Positions 1-11,079 of a stretch of DNA of 64,000 nt are shown in pieces. The position numbers were made by a program, and so were the translations under genes. The stretch's first letter is position 1, and every line of letters begins with the position of its first letter. Under the pieces are notes generated by a model. The model made no database searches and was not told the DNA's origin. It worked only from the letters and a program-made list of their open reading frames with translations. The stretch is from Asparagopsis taxiformis (lineage: Eukaryota; Rhodophyta; Florideophyceae; Bonnemaisoniales; Bonnemaisoniaceae), in assembly GCA_030407315.1 (NCBI GenBank), contig JALQPE010001986.1, forward strand, positions 1-64,000, written 5' to 3'.

Positions 1-36
1 CTCTGGGACAGGCTGTCTGTTATTAGCATACTGACA
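1..36 (-). repeat. End fragment of a short LTR, cut by the window edge
   Basis: These 36 bases match the ends of the copies at 25429-25546 and 30429-30558, differing at a few positions. Read on the minus strand the fragment begins TGTCAG, the usual TG start of an LTR. It directly abuts the left palindrome arm. The rest lies outside the window. Confidence 0.7.
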
Positions 37-99
37 CTTCTAACAAGATCGATCTCACTCACTTAATTTCATTCTCAACAATTTGTGAAAGAATAGCCC

Positions 100-1641
100 C
101 CTCTGATTGGTCCAGAATAAAAAGTTGCAAATATATTGCGTCGAGGTCGAGCACGTCATTGAGAGCCACTAGTCAACAAGTGGACCAATGCGCTCACAGT
201 ACACACTTGAGCACCGCACGGATCACTTCGTTTACATGGCAGCAGCACCTGCTATCTCCCTACGTCTACTTCCTTGGTAACAATCGTACGCCACCTACCC
301 TTCCTGCCAATCAACCTCCGGGGGCGTAATCATCGACAAGTGAGCGTAAACCGCGCGCTAATTCAATCGAGCCCCATCCCCCGCTTCGATACGCCGCATA
401 TTCAGGTGGTAGCCTATCCCTCCGAACAAGAAAGATCAAACAAACAATCGGCACTTTACTTTGACCGATATACGCCTACTTACTTCTATACGCTTACTTC
501 ATTCACAAATCATTTAGTGCTACTCGTTATGCAATATGACATCAAACCACTCGGCATTCAACCAAAAACGTATCCACATCAATTCTTCGTCGACCTTTTT
601 CGATCTTCCATCCAAACACCATATCTATCTTCACACGCTTTGTCCTTCCCATCTAGAACACGCACTGATTCGTCACGAGCGACAACGTCCCTCCGCATGC
701 AGTGCAGCACGTGTTCACTATCACTGTAGCACTCGGGACAAAGAATCCAAATCCGTCAGGCGTGCATCGGGAATCCAACAGCGGACGCAGACAGTTGTTG
801 TAGCACGGCGTAAGTCCAGGCATATTCTGTGGTGGTCCGTCAATCGCAGCCAACACAGTCACTGTCCTCCTCTCCGCTCCACACTGACACACCCCGTCAA
901 TCGCTGTCGCTCCAATCGATCCCTGTACAGTGAACGTGCACGCTGGCGACGGTGTCGGTGTCACCGATGGTGTCGCGGTCACAGACGGCGACGGTGACGC
1001 CAGTGCAGATGGAGACGATGACGGGCTTGCACCTGGGCTCATCGAGGGAGTAGGTGTGACTGTCGCCGTAGCAGTTGCGGTGGCTGTGGGGGTAGAACTG
1101 GGAACCTGAGCAACAGGGAGTGCACAGATGAAACCACCAGACGGGGCGAGGACACACGATCGGACGACACATCCGAGGGCTCTGTTGAAGGGCTGTGCGC
1201 ACTGAGCCTCTGAGACTGCCCTGTTTGCGTTACAGAAGTTGGGGCAGAGGAGGGGAGCGGGGCCAGGAGCTGGAGCTGGAGCGGGCACGGGGACCGGTGC
1301 TGGAGCGGGAACCGGGGCGGGGACGGGACGGGGGCGAGGGGGTGCACGACACTGGAAACCGCGACGAACGTTGGGATCGGTTGATCGTCGGCATCTCCTG
1401 ATGCGACAGGCGAGGCCCCTTGTGCAAGAGCGTCCACAGTCACGAACAGCCTTGGAGCGATTGCGATAACACACTCTGGGGCAGGAGCCGCAGGGGCGGT
1501 TAGGGCGGAGAGCCTGATGCTGAGTGGTGGAGGGGAGGGAGTCGGCGTCAGCTGTGGAATGTTCGGCAGCGAAGGAAGTGGAGAGGAGAATGGCAGCGAA
1601 GAGTAGAGTGAGAAGGGCGAAGAACTTCATGACGAAGGTTG
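100..1641. repeat. Tandem duplication unit A (left arm)
   Basis: Matches 2832-4462 in the same orientation, offset 2,821 bp over the coding sequence and 2,732 bp further out, so about 89 bp of indels lie in the gene's 3' flank. The match ends about ten bases upstream of the start codon, so the promoter is outside the duplicated unit. The mirror copy lies in the right arm at about 23833-25374. Confidence 0.85.
653..1630 (-). CDS. Secreted three-module Cys/Pro-rich wall-type protein, copy A left
   Basis: A 325-residue protein. I start it at the ATG at 1630 because a signal peptide (residues 1-21, KFFALLTLLFAAILLSTSFA) begins there; the frame is open for 35 more codons upstream, across promoter sequence. 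It has three Cys-rich modules (about 47-94 with eight Cys, 129-169 with six, 231-323 with ten), joined by a Pro-Ala/Val linker (97-126) and a Ser/Thr/Pro linker (172-230) suited to O-glycosylation. This resembles extracellular-matrix glycoproteins of the pherophorin or hydroxyproline-rich kind in layout only; I recognise no named family. No introns are evident. A TATA-like box lies about 105 bases upstream. A role in the cell wall or matrix is an inference. Confidence 0.8.
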   Translation of the reverse strand: MKFFALLTLLFAAILLSTSFAAEHSTADADSLPSTTQHQALRPNRPCGSCPRVCYRNRSKAVRDCGRSCTRGLACRIRRCRRSTDPNVRRGFQCRAPPRPRPVPAPVPAPAPVPVPAPAPAPGPAPLLCPNFCNANRAVSEAQCAQPFNRALGCVVRSCVLAPSGGFICALPVAQVPSSTPTATATATATVTPTPSMSPGASPSSSPSALASPSPSVTATPSVTPTPSPACTFTVQGSIGATAIDGVCQCGAERRTVTVLAAIDGPPQNMPGLTPCYNNCLRPLLDSRCTPDGFGFFVPSATVIVNTCCTACGGTLSLVTNQCVF

Positions 1642-1735
1642 GGGAGCAGGAACGGTTCGTGGTGATGTCGAAGGTCGATGTTGTGCCTCTTGAGTTGATG
1701 CAGTGGAAGCATGGGGTGGGAAAGGGTTGGTACAC

Positions 1736-1743
1736 GTTTTATA
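1736..1743 (-). promoter_or_regulatory. TATA-like box, promoter type A (left)
   Basis: Reads TATAAAAC on the minus strand, 105 bases before the start codon at 1630. The surrounding sequence has no similarity to the promoter of the tandem paralogue. Confidence 0.5.
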
Positions 1744-2831
1744 GTCTTCTGAAATCTGCTAGAGGTCTGGAAAGAGACATTGAAACGCATAGTCACCTGC
1801 AGAATATTGATGCTGCAACAATGAACGATATTCCAATGACGTGTAGTTGAATGTGATGGATACTGGGCAGGAGCTAGAATGGCTGCCATTCAGCGGCATG
1901 AAATGACTGTAAACATGGATGGAAACGAGCGGTTGTTCATGGGAGAGTCACCATGACACAGATCGATGCTGACGAAAGCAACGACTCTCACCAGGGCAGA
2001 AAATGTGAAGAATATAACGCAGTGAAGATCTCAGATGGAGTGTTGCTTGAGATGATGTTGTGTTTTGCCACTTTCTCAATCTTTCGTACCGGTAGATATC
2101 TGAAAATTTTCATGTCATCGGTGCCAGACTAGACATCTTGTAACTGATACAAGAAGTCATAGGAACAATGGAGCGGACGGTGTTGTCGCGGGAGGGGGCA
2201 CAAGGCAGATGGCATGACGTTGGTCAAAATTCTGTCTGTGTTCTGCAGGCGCTACATGAATCACAAGTTAGATTGGTGATTCAAGAAATTGTCCCGACAG
2301 AGATTACAGTCGTATCTACTTGAAGACAGCACGGCAGAAACTACTATACTGGACAAGAAGCGCAGGTACCACAGTTGCCCATTGGGATGTTCGACGGAAA
2401 GCTCAACCAGTGCCACTGTCATACGTGCTGTTACGCGGTGTAACTTACGCGCGATGACACGTTTGCTTACAGTATACAAGCTGTCAAAAGGAGCAGTCTT
2501 AATTCAGGACATGTGTCTTGTCGTGGTGTCCTCGAGACAGTCTGCCTAGCGTTGATTTTGTCCACACTGCATGACACGTTTGAGTCGCTGGTTTCCGAGG
2601 GAAATCAAGTTGGGATATATCCCAAAAAATCGACAGTTCCGCTGGCGGCGCGATGAACGCGTGTTTTTGGACAGCTGTCCGGTTATTGTCCTTACCAGTT
2701 CGCAAACTTAAAACTTTCAAACCGGTTACCGTTTCACCAGCTAGATCCCCTATTTTCAAGTTTTCAGGGACATTGATTTCAAAAAATCACAACCCTTGTT
2801 TGAAATTGTTCAATTGGTGACAGAAAAGCTT
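1744..2831. other. Intergenic stretch with no supportable gene
   Basis: Lies upstream of gene A and beyond the 3' flank of unit B. Only short open frames on both strands, none with a recognisable motif. It is mirrored at 22643-23730. Confidence 0.6.
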
Positions 2832-4462
2832 CCCCCTATTGGTCCAGAATAGAAAGTTACAAAATATATTGCGTCGAAATCGAGTTTGTCGCTTACGGAG
2901 TCTAGTCAACAAGTGGACCAATGCGCGCACAGTGCACTCCTGAGAGCCGCACAGTTTACCCCGATCACAACATATCATCATCTGCAATTCCGTGGCTTTT
3001 GCTTTCTTGTATTGGGATATCCGGGAAACCAGCTCGCATTCCAATTCTAGTGCTTGCACAGGTACAGCATTCTTTGTAGTCTCAGATCTTTCTAACAGAA
3101 TCGTTGCCATTGTGCGCCACCAACCAAGTCCGCGAACCGACCTCCGGGGGCGTAATCATCGACAAATGAGCGTAAACCGCGCGCTATTTCAATCGAGCCC
3201 CATCCCCCGCTTCGATACGCCGCATATTCAGGTGGTAGCCTATCCCTCCGAACAAGATCAAACAAACAATCGGCACTTTACTTTGACCGATATACGCTTA
3301 CTTACTTCTATACGCTTACTTCATTCACAAATCATTTAGTGCTACTCGTTATGCAATATGACATCAAACCACTCGGCATTCAACCAAAACGTATCCACAT
3401 CAATTCTTCGTCGACCTTTTTCGATCTTCCATCCAAACACCATATCTATCTTCACACGCTTTGTCCTTCCCATCTAGAACACGCACTGATTCGTCACGAG
3501 CGACAACGTCCCTCCGCATGCAGTGCAGCACGTGTTCACTATCACTGTAGCACTCGGGACAAAGAACCCAAATCCGTCAGGCGTGCATCGGGAATCCAAC
3601 AGCGGACGCAGACAGTTGTTGTAGCACGGCGTAAGTCCAGGCATATTCTGTGGTGGTCCATCAATCGCAGCCAACACAGTCACTGTCCTCCTCTCCGCTC
3701 CACACTGACACACCCCGTCAATCGCTGTCGCTCCAATCGATCCCTGTACAGTGAACGTGCACGCTGGCGACGGTGTCGGTGTCACCGATGGTGTCGCGGT
3801 CACAGACGGCGACGGTGACGCCAGTGCAGATGGAGACGATGACGGGCTTGCACCTGGGCTCATCGAGGGAGTAGGTGTGACTGTCGCCGTAGCAGTTGCG
3901 GTGGCTGTGGGGGTAGAACTGGGAACCTGAGCAACAGGGAGTGCACAGATGAAACCACCAGACGGGGCGAGGACACACGATCGGACGACACATCCGAGGG
4001 CTCTGTTGAAGGGCTGTGCGCACTGAGCCTCTGAGACTGCCCTGTTTGCGTTACAGAAGTTGGGGCAGAGGAGGGGAGCGGGGCCAGGAGCTGGAGCTGG
4101 AGCGGGCACGGGGACCGGTGCTGGAGCGGGAACCGGGGCGGGGACGGGACGGGGGCGAGGGGGTGCACGACACTGGAAACCGCGACGAACGTTGGGATCG
4201 GTTGATCGTCGGCATCTCCTGATGCGACAGGCGAGGCCCCTTGTGCAAGAGCGTCCACAGTCGCGGACAGCCTTGGAGCGATTGCGATAACACACTCTGG
4301 GGCAGGAGCCGCAGGGGCGGTTAGGGCGGAGAGCCTGATGCTGAGTGGTGGAGGGGAGGGAGTCGGTGTCAGCTGTGGAATGTTCGACAGCGAAGGAAGT
4401 GGAGAGGAGAATGGCAGCGAAGAGTAGAGTGAGAAGGGCGAAGAACTTCATGATGAAGGTTT
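2832..4462. repeat. Tandem duplication unit B (left arm)
   Basis: Second copy of the unit at 100-1641. The coding parts are almost identical, while the 3' flank (2832-3120) is visibly diverged, including a replaced stretch around 2960-3060. The mirror copy is at about 21012-22642. Confidence 0.85.
3474..4451 (-). CDS. Secreted three-module Cys/Pro-rich wall-type protein, copy B left
   Basis: A 325-residue paralogue of the gene at 653-1630. The start is the ATG at 4451 at the head of the same signal peptide; 30 further open codons upstream are promoter or leader. The visible protein differences from copy A are at the start of the mature protein (Val for Ala at residue 22, Thr for Ala at 28); all Cys residues and both linkers are unchanged. 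The tandem pair reads the same way, 2.8 kb apart. The coding match stops just before the start codon, so the two copies are under different promoters although they make almost the same product. Confidence 0.8.
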   Translation of the reverse strand: MKFFALLTLLFAAILLSTSFAVEHSTADTDSLPSTTQHQALRPNRPCGSCPRVCYRNRSKAVRDCGRSCTRGLACRIRRCRRSTDPNVRRGFQCRAPPRPRPVPAPVPAPAPVPVPAPAPAPGPAPLLCPNFCNANRAVSEAQCAQPFNRALGCVVRSCVLAPSGGFICALPVAQVPSSTPTATATATATVTPTPSMSPGASPSSSPSALASPSPSVTATPSVTPTPSPACTFTVQGSIGATAIDGVCQCGAERRTVTVLAAIDGPPQNMPGLTPCYNNCLRPLLDSRCTPDGFGFFVPSATVIVNTCCTACGGTLSLVTNQCVF

Positions 4463-4544
4463 GCGGTATTGAGTTGGATGGATGGTATGCAAATTGTGCG
4501 CGAATGGTTTGGTGGTGAATAGAAGAAAAGTGCCGGCGCAAGGA

Positions 4545-4552
4545 ATTATATA
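4545..4552 (-). promoter_or_regulatory. TATA-like box, promoter type B (left)
   Basis: Reads TATATAAT on the minus strand, about 94 bases before the start codon at 4451. Unlike promoter type A in all surrounding sequence. Confidence 0.5.
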
Positions 4553-6476
4553 GAGTTTGAGAACAGCGATTGAAGTGGAGTGCAGCAGGAAAGGTCGTGG
4601 ATCCTCGTGTGTTGTATCAGCAATTGGCTTACTGTGCAATTCATCGGTGCTCCTCAGAGGTGAATGCGTCAAGGCAGTGCAAGCCATACGATGGTGTATC
4701 TAGAACGTCCATCAAGGCTGCTGCTGGTCGAGATGAATTGCTGGACAAACGGATACATCTACAGGAGGTTTGTCGAGATGACAAGGTAAAGGCAGGAGGG
4801 CTGAATTGGAACGGGGTAGAAGGAAAGGTAGTACTGGCGGCCAGCGACTGACTGGTTTTTCTCGATTGCACCAGTACATATGATTGCGTGGAAAATACCG
4901 CCTGTGTTGAAAACGTCAGTTCAATGCTGATGGTGGTATATCTCCTGCGCCTGCTCACGATTGAGCGATGGAAACGGCCCATACACATCACGCTGTCCGT
5001 CACACAGTGTCTGGTTCTCTGGAGGCCACGGAACCAGGGTACGGGATAGATCGTGACTAGCGTTCCAGATGCAGATTGTTACAGTCGATGGGACAGGATA
5101 TCTGAAGTTGAACTGGCGCTTGAGCAATTTCCACAGTACTATGGTGTGAGGGGTGTATGCACCTGTCGATTCCTCCCGTCTACTTGGCAGCAGGCTTAGT
5201 GTAGCTGGAGTTTCAACATGTCATCACTGTAAATCTTCTCGTAATCTGTGGATGAAAAGGATATGACTACAGACGATTTGTTACATGTGCTGGCCCAGCA
5301 CGAATGACCACACCGAAAAAGTGCCAGCACAAGGGAATGTAGCAGGATGACTGCGCTTCAAGCAGACTGCGCCGCTCGGGATTGCAGGACATGTTATTTG
5401 ATTCCAACTGGAGACACACTTGTCAGATGCCAAGTTGGTGACGATGGTCGGTCTACGTCATCTGACGTCTGATGCCATGAGTGGTGACCTAATCAAAACA
5501 TCTAGATTACAGTAGTCATGTTCGATATGGTACACACATGTGTTTCATCCCTGACACTGGTTGGGCGGTGTGTTGATGATAGCACCCGGGTGTTCCGGAA
5601 ACGACTCATGGTAGGCATATACGGGAGAATGGCCAGAATTCTCTCAAAGTCCTGCAAGACGTACCATCAAGAAATTATTGCGTTTCATCATGTGACAATC
5701 TAGGAGGCACCTCGCGTCCGACAGACGTGACCTTGGATCGAGGAAACATAAGCACCATGACCACTCATCCAGCTTGAAGGCAATCCATTCTATGGAAGCA
5801 CCATCGAGTGTACATTAGCCAATTATTATCGCCTGGATGAAACGCTTCTTGTCGGGGGTGTAGTCACTTGCGCATGGGTAATTCAAATTGCGTCTCCAAA
5901 AAGTTTGACAACTCGTATCACTGAAAGCGTTTTCTTACGACGCAAAGACAACTTGTCCTGGATAAGCTGTACTTGACATACCGCATGTAGCGTATGTCAC
6001 ATACCCTGCCTCAGATAGAAAATGTCATTTTACGTCTCCTCGAAACATCGAGGTGCGCCGGTAGCAGCAAAACACTTGATCTCAAGTTTCCGGACTAGGG
6101 GCAAAGGGGGGGGGGATAAACAGTCCAACGCTGATAGATGTGGTAGGATGTGGAGACCCCCAGAGCTTCGTATCGTACTGTGCCCCAATCACAATGCTTG
6201 GTGCCCGGAAACACTTGGACCAATAGACCAACTGCATCCGTTTCGTCCCCCAAATTAGCGTCTTCTGATTGGCGGCCAGCCAAATGGGTCAAAAATATGC
6301 CAACGGCCATGTATTGAAAACACGCTGGAATCGAGGGTCACCTTCGCCACAAGAAACGTGTGAAACGAATAGACCTTTGAATTAAAAAAAATTAAATCCC
6401 CAGTATTTGTACTTGTTGTGATTGGATCCCTCAACTCAGGCACGTGGTGCCACATGATTGGCTATTACCTAGTTCA
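4553..6476. other. Intergenic stretch with no supportable gene
   Basis: About 1.9 kb between the copy-B promoter and the Copia element. Open frames of up to 120 codons occur on both strands but none has a recognisable domain or signal. A nine-G run lies near 6110. Mirrored at 18998-20921. Confidence 0.6.
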
Positions 6477-6481
6477 GGATA

Positions 6482-6643
6482 TGTCAGGATGCTAACTCAT
6501 GCCACGAAATAATTGCAACCAACAGTGTCGGCAAAAGACGACACGCAACAAATAATTTACAAGAACCAAACTTACCCAACAGTATAAATAGTGTACAGCA
6601 AACATCAAAGTAAAAGAGGCAAGAGATCCTCATCGCTTCAACA
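6482..6643 (+). repeat. 5' LTR of the left Copia element
   Basis: 162 bp, TG...CA, with a TATA box (TATAAATA, 6583-6590) that probably drives element transcription. The sequence after it, GGTTATCGGCC, sits at the primer-binding position, but I cannot name the tRNA. Confidence 0.9.
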
Positions 6644-6791
6644 GGTTATCGGCCCTCATATGCTTCACTGCGCTCTGCAAAACAAACATCAACTCACATA
6701 CCGCAAAACTCACAAAATGTCCTCCCTACCAACTTTGGAACTTGATAATGCATCGTTCTAGAACCGCACGCTCATCACAACAGCTCATGAC

Positions 6792-7514
6792 ATGCAACTC
6801 GAGCATCTCCTCGACGCAGCAACTACCGCACCCAACGAACCTGCCGCTTTCGCGGAACAAAAACGAAAACAAGAACGCTTAACTCTCCTCATCTTGTCCA
6901 GTCTACCGAAAAACATTTCATCCCGCCTCACTCAAGACAACCTCCAGCTCCCACCCTACCTCATGACGAATCACATCTTGAACACAGTGCAAGAACTAAC
7001 AGCGATTGACCACAGCTTACTGGAACAAACTGCACGAAACATCTCACTGGAATCTACAGAAGACATCGAGGAATACATATCCAAACATGAACAAATGCGA
7101 ATCAAAATGCAAAATGCAAACTTCCCTGGAATCGAAAATGAAATCCTAACAGTCCAATTAATGATCCAAGGAATTCAACATATAGACGCTCTTCAAACGA
7201 CACATGAAATAATGATTCAAACGCCGCCACAAACCATCAGTGAATTCTCAACCAGACTTCACAGAGCAGCCAACTACATACAGTCTACAACAAAAACTAC
7301 ACCAACACGTTCAACCTACCACCATACCGAATCCAGTACCCCTCACGCCGGAACACGTCAAACCGCAGACATCCATATAATAATTGGAACCCAAAAATTC
7401 AACGCAGCCCGAACCGCAGCCATAATCCTCAGACAAAATGGTGCTCCTATCATCATTCAAACACTCACAACAATCAAGAATGCAGAGTCCAAAACAATAA
7501 TAGGCACCAAATGA
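6792..7514 (+). pseudogene. Copia gag, left copy, frame-shifted
   Basis: 240 codons from an ATG, a capsid-type region (gag polyprotein of Copia elements) that packages element RNA. The frame goes off course near its end: a zinc-knuckle-like motif of the form C-x2-H-x4-H-x4-C is encoded at 7442-7483, but in the frame of the downstream pol rather than in this frame. The stop overlaps the pol ATG at 7511 by four bases. The likely ancestral state is one continuous gag-pol frame broken by a one-base change around 7300-7400. Identical in the right-arm copy. Confidence 0.75.
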
Positions 7515-9592
7515 ACGAAATAACGTACCCGGATAACAACTATAGAGATCCATATACTACATTGTATGACAACAACAATTTGCACAACTCCACTGACCAG
7601 ACTGCAGAAGAACGTAAGTACTTTATCCTCGACTCTGGTGCTGACCCTTCTCATCTTAACACGCCACACCATGGAACTCGACCATTATCCGCACCAAGAT
7701 TCACTACTACAGCCGCTAACCACCGCCATATCATCACCCACCGTGGCAACACACAGATTCCCACACCGACGATAAAACTCAACATTAGCGACGCTGTCGT
7801 ATCACCAGACATCGTCCACAACCTTATCTCTGTGCACACCGTAGCTAGTACCCATGGACCCGTCACATTCACAACGGATGCAGCTTACATCGGCACGACC
7901 AACCAGCCCACAACTCACAAAATAGCTTCATACAAGAATGGGCTTTACATTGTCGACAATAAACACGCCGGTCATAACCCGTACCAGTTCCAATGCAACA
8001 ACACTCAATCTACGTTGCAAAATATGTCGAACAGCAAATCTACACAAACAACCAAAACCCGCAGAACAAGACAACCACCAGCTGCCGACGCACCATCGCA
8101 AAACACCCGATCGAAACAAAAAACCGTACCATGGACTCGACCCTGGAGAACAAGCAACAAAAATCAGAAACCAGGAAATCGATCACCAAACAATACAACA
8201 CGAAAACAATCTATCAAAGCACCCACTAACACTAATCACCACTCTGAAACAAGCCAAAATCCAACCAAAACCCGCACCACAACTCCAACGAAACCAGTCT
8301 CCAACCCCGCGCACCAATCGTCAGATATGCGCCCATTACCCGCACTATTCAGACGCAACACGGCAAAGCAGACAAATAAAATACCGCAGATACAAGCCAC
8401 CACCAATATCAAATCCAACAAAAGACACCAGCTCACTATCCCAGAAAACCCCATCTACCCTTCTGCGCAGCACAATCTGCACCTCCAATTTGGTCTTGCC
8501 AACCCGAGAACAATCCGTCGCATGTGCAAGACAAAATCATTTCCTGCCCTAGAACCATATGACGCACTACCGGCCAGTCACATGACATGTAGCTCATGTG
8601 CAACCGGAAAACTGAAAGCAGCAACCCACAAACCCACAATCCATCGCCACCCAATTGGACACCACATCTCCTCCGATATATGCGGTCCAATATCGCCCAC
8701 ATCCAAACAAGGAAACCGGTACTTCACAACCTTTATTGACACTAACACACGGTACATAACAGTCTACTGCACTCCCGACCGCACCACGATACCGCAAATT
8801 GTAGCGCACCACATGGAATATGTCCATACAATCCTCGGCCAATATCCACGTTTCCTTAGGTCAGACAATGCCAAGGAATATACTTCCCGTGCAACAATTG
8901 AACAGCTCAAAAGCAGAGGTATTCAGCACATCACCACCGCCCCATATCACCCACAACAAAATAGCATTGCGGAACACATTAACCAAACACTCATGGATAT
9001 GGTACGTGCCACACTCCATCACAGTGGACTTGACGCCTCCCACTGGCAAGACGCACTTCTAGAAGCTGTTTTCAAAAAGAACATCACACTCCATTCATCC
9101 ACCAATGCCATTCCACACACCCAATGGTATAACACTCCTGCAAAAGTCAAAAAGCTATTCGCATTCGCACAACTTGGATACGCACCGCGATTCGCTCCGA
9201 AAACAAAACTTGAACCTCGGGGAACATTATACCGCTATATGCATGGCATAGACCAAGACACCATCATGGTCCAGAACACTCTTACTCAACAATATACAAA
9301 AATACCAACAATCGACTTTCATCCTTACACCACCTGCTCTGACCCTACAGCGACAACGAACATGGTATTCCAGGCCCGAACCAAGCAACGATTCACACCT
9401 CCACCACCCCACACTATAATGGAAACCACACCAGCACCGAAAAACCACCGGCAAGCTAGAAAATACCCCGACGCACACTTATGGGCAAAGGCACATGATA
9501 CGGAACTCCACAAACTAGACCATATGAAAGCCATCCACTGGCTTGAACCGGAAAAATTCCCAACAATACCAAACCACTCCCACTCACCATGA
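7511..9592 (+). pseudogene. Copia pol part 1: protease and integrase, left copy
   Basis: 693 codons. An aspartic protease active site (LDSGAD, Asp41) is near the start. A long Asn/Thr/Pro/Lys-rich stretch (about 175-310) follows, then the pre-integrase region with a CSSC pair, and the integrase core with catalytic Asp389 (in SSDICGP), Asp452 (in RSDNAKEY) and Glu488 (in IAEHINQ). The last two are 35 residues apart, the usual DD35E spacing. The frame stops just where the reverse transcriptase should begin; RT-like sequence resumes one frame over around 9590. Product roles: polyprotein cleavage and cDNA integration. Confidence 0.88.
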
Positions 9593-9644
9593 CTTACCGC
9601 TATAAACGCAATCCAGACGGTACAATCGAGGAACGCAAAGCACG

Positions 9645-10271
9645 GTGCGCCGTTCGCGGAGACCTTATGATTCCCACACCCATTACAACCCATCTGAGAC
9701 TGCCATTTTTGCAGCTGATAAAACTACAATTCGCATGCTCATAGCACATGCAACTGCCAACAACCTGGCTACCGAACACCTTGATATATCATCCGCATTC
9801 TTACACGAACAATTTGACCATACCCAACCGGTTTATATCAAACAATGCCCACTCTTCGACGGCTCATACATCCACCCTGAATCAGTTGGGCAATTACAAG
9901 GCAATCTATACGGTACCAGACAAGCAGGAAAGATATTCTGTGATGGAACACGTCACTTTCTGGAATCTCATGGATACAGCCAAGCGAAATCAGACCCCTG
10001 TCTATACTACAAATCAACACCTCATCAGCACATTATAATGGCCATCACTATAGATGACTTCTTCGTGTGCGCTTCTAATACTCAACTCATCACCTCACTT
10101 TATACCACGCTCGCAACCAAGTACAAAATCAAACGACTTGGACGCCCTACCAAATACCTCAATTGGCACTTATCATATGATGAATCCGGCACTCACCTAT
10201 CCCAACCCTACATCGTCAAATCCGTGATCACCAAAACGAAAATGGAAACCGCTCAACACTCTACACTCTGA
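9645..10271 (+). pseudogene. Copia pol part 2: reverse transcriptase, left copy
   Basis: About 208 codons with no ATG of their own (the first codon is GTG), so this is an interior piece of pol. Copia RT signatures are visible: LDISSAFLHEQF, NLYGTRQAGK and the catalytic TIDDFF box near 10050. Frame breaks lie on both sides, near 9.67 kb and at about 10265. The Val/Asp of the usual YVDD box is replaced here by IDD, with both aspartates retained. Confidence 0.85.
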
Positions 10272-11079
10272 TGGCATTGACCTATCACCACCATCCAACT
10301 CCGAACAGATCGACAACACAATTGCCTCCACTTACCGCGAAGTATTAGGTGAGCTCCGATACCTCACAGATTCCACACGCCCCGATATACAGTTTTACAC
10401 TAATTTCCTAGCACGTGCCAACCAAAAACCAACCACTCGTCACTGGAAGCTTCTTGAAAGGCTTATAAGATTCCTCAAAGCCACACCCAATCATGGAATA
10501 TCATATTCGAACAAGCCAACAAAAGAAGCACTAATAACATACACAGATGCCGACTTTGCAAACGCCAAAGAAACTCGCAAATCAATTTCTGGCTCTGTCC
10601 ACACACTCCACGCTGCACCAATATACTGGACATCCCAACGCCAATCGTTAGTTGCAGTTAGCACTTGCGAAGCAGAAACAATTGCAGCCAGCGAAGCAAC
10701 CAGACAAACAAACTGGTTAGGTGACATGCTAAAAGAGCTTGGTATCCTTCCTCCAAACAAACGTATATTAACCTACACGGACTCTCAAGCTACCCTCCAA
10801 ATATCAACAACCATTGGCCCAACCAAAAGACGCAAGTTCATTGACATTCGCCACCGTCATGTCCTAGACAACATCAAAACACAGCGAATCGACCTTCAAT
10901 ATCTCCCATCGGAAGATATGTTAGCCGACATCTTCACTAAGCCTCTCACGAAACGTCCCTTTGACAAACTGACTGCTCTACTACGAATCATGCCAGCACC
11001 AACCCAACCAAAACAAATTGCACTGAGTGCAAGCGAGTCTCGCCGACCCTTGGCGACAGGGGGGCTGTCAGGATGCTAA
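10267..11079 (+). pseudogene. Copia pol part 3: RT C-terminus and RNase H, left copy
   Basis: An open stretch of about 270 codons in a third frame. It contains the conserved GELRYLTDSTRPDI segment at the RT/RNase H junction and RNase H motifs (YTDADFA, then STCEAET, then YTDSQATL), and ends with DIFTKPL, typical of Copia C-termini. The stop lies inside the 3' LTR, as in many Copia elements. Confidence 0.85.

Noticed and set aside
274..997. Plus-strand frames of about 150 codons over the secreted-protein genes, and their mirror at 24477-25199
   Set aside because: They run antisense through a Cys-rich signal-peptide gene, have no motif, and exist because the GC-rich coding strand has few stops in the opposite frame.
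9645..10271. An independent RT gene starting at 9645
   Set aside because: The first codon is GTG inside the RT domain; it is an interior piece of a frame-shifted Copia pol.
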